This document shows positions 4,689 through 5,315 of a DNA stretch of 5,315 bases, one piece after another. Numbering within the stretch: position 1 is the first letter of the stretch; each line of letters begins with the position of its first letter. The notes beneath the pieces are model-generated. The model saw only the letters and a list, made by a program, of their open reading frames with translations, did no database searches and was not told the DNA's origin. Both the position numbers and the translations under genes were made by a program. The DNA is from Phycisphaeraceae bacterium (lineage in GTDB: Bacteria > Planctomycetota > Phycisphaerae > Phycisphaerales > Phycisphaeraceae): positions 1 to 5,315 of the forward strand of contig PUNN01000382.1 of the NCBI GenBank assembly GCA_003552605.1, in the 5' to 3' direction.

Positions 4689-4830
4689 GTGCGCGCTGCG
4701 GGCGTTTCATACCTGCTCGCGACGCGGGTGTCATTGCCATGCCCGCGGGTTGAAACTCAAGCAGAGCAAGAACGCCCCCCGCAACCGTTGAACCTCAACC
4801 GGCCCGAGCGTAACCACAAGGAGCATCGCG
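4689..4830 (+). other. Second half of the rnk leader, with a GC-rich stem-loop
   Basis: CGCGGG (4723-4728) and CCCGCG (4742-4747) form a strong 6-bp stem with a 13-nt loop. CCGCAAC (4779-4785) is complementary to GTTGCGG (4675-4681), which forms the right side of the possible terminator. AAGGAG (4818-4823) is the ribosome site of rnk, 7 nt before its ATG. I see no promoter or gene within this part. Confidence 0.45.
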
Positions 4831-5256
4831 ATGTCCACATCGAGCCCTCGCCCGATCATCGTCACCCGCCAGGACTTCGACCGGCTCACTGCATTGATCC
4901 GCGAAGCCCGCCGCACGCGAAGTGAGGACCGCGAGAATCTCGATGCGCTCCAGAAGGAACTCGATCAGGCCGAGATCGTTGGATCAGATCAGATTCCACC
5001 CGATGTGATCACGATGAACTCGACCGCCTCGGTACGAACCGAAGGTGGCGGCCGCGGTCAGAGGTGGACCGTCGTCTATCCCGAAGAGGCCGACTTCGAT
5101 GAAGGCCGCATCTCGGTTCTCGCCCCCCTCGGCACCGCGCTGCTCGGCTACCGCGCCGGCGACACCATCGAATGGGATGTGCCCGCCGGCCGGCGGCGGT
5201 ATCACATCACCAAAGTCATGCACCAGCCGGAAGCGGCCGGCGAGTTCGATCGCTAG
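4831..5256 (+). CDS. rnk: Rnk-type regulator of nucleoside diphosphate kinase, GreA/GreB family
   Basis: A protein of 141 residues, close to the 136 of E. coli Rnk. Rnk was found as a factor affecting nucleoside diphosphate kinase levels. It is structurally a short relative of GreA/GreB that binds RNA polymerase but has too short a coiled coil to stimulate transcript cleavage. Residues 13-50 are charged and helical (DFDRLTALIREARR, then NLDALQKELDQAEIV). Residues 55-138 form the FKBP-like C-terminal domain. Family marks are IPPDVITMNS (55-64), VVYPEEADF (81-89), SVLAPLGTALLGYRAGDTIEW (95-115, in two adjoining blocks) and QPEAAGEF (132-139). AAGGAG lies 7 nt before the ATG. The gene stands alone on the plus strand behind a long leader. 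No terminator is visible in the 59 bases after its TAG stop. Confidence 0.93.
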   Translation: MSTSSPRPIIVTRQDFDRLTALIREARRTRSEDRENLDALQKELDQAEIVGSDQIPPDVITMNSTASVRTEGGGRGQRWTVVYPEEADFDEGRISVLAPLGTALLGYRAGDTIEWDVPAGRRRYHITKVMHQPEAAGEFDR

Positions 5257-5315
5257 CCGTTCGATTCCGGACCTTAGGAACCGCGCGAAAATAAAGTAAA
5301 CACTTTTCGATCGGA
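5257..5315. other. Tail after rnk, nothing recognisable
   Basis: The last 59 bases hold no hairpin followed by T residues and no gene start. The stretch becomes A-rich near 5287-5305, which could be the beginning of a promoter region for whatever follows. Confidence 0.3.

Noticed and set aside
4591..4791. Plus-strand 66-residue frame in the rnk leader
   Set aside because: It begins at TTG without a ribosome site and crosses the possible terminator and the GC-rich stem-loop. The composition is not convincing.

Overview
The window is GC-rich and densely coded, with one strikingly long non-coding interval. The best overall guess is a Planctomycetes-type bacterium (Phycisphaerae-like). That is an inference from the gene content: tandem DUF3592 domains, a ROK regulator on an AT-rich operator, and an Rnk protein. 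No rRNA or marker gene is present to prove it.

Layout. (1) Positions 1-230, minus strand: the 5' end of a ROK-family transcriptional regulator that runs off the left edge. Its promoter is buried in a perfect 9-bp inverted repeat, and the mRNA is probably leaderless. (2) Positions 252-3008, minus strand: three tightly packed genes reading right to left. They encode a six-helix membrane protein with two DUF3592 units and a C-terminal arrestin-like domain, a small soluble protein that also looks arrestin-like, and a small AAA-type P-loop ATPase. The first pair overlaps by 8 bp and the second is separated by 8 nt, so this is an operon. No function is established for it. (3) Positions 3201-3803, minus strand: a complete nicotinamidase, pncA. 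(4) Positions 3804-4830: about 1 kb without a convincing gene, between the divergent pncA and rnk. It holds several GC-rich hairpins and at least three, probably four, diverged copies of a structured repeat. Two copies face each other to form a 156-bp imperfect palindrome. A near-consensus plus-strand promoter follows directly, then a possible intrinsic terminator and a long leader. (5) Positions 4831-5256, plus strand: rnk, encoding a GreA/GreB-like RNA-polymerase-binding protein. The remaining 59 bases hold nothing I can call.

How it fits together. PncA feeds NAD salvage, Rnk acts on RNA polymerase, and the ROK protein probably controls sugar genes outside the window. These three look unrelated. 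The most unusual material is the repeat cluster, whose hairpin tips change in compensating pairs between copies, and the uncharacterised DUF3592/arrestin-like/ATPase operon.
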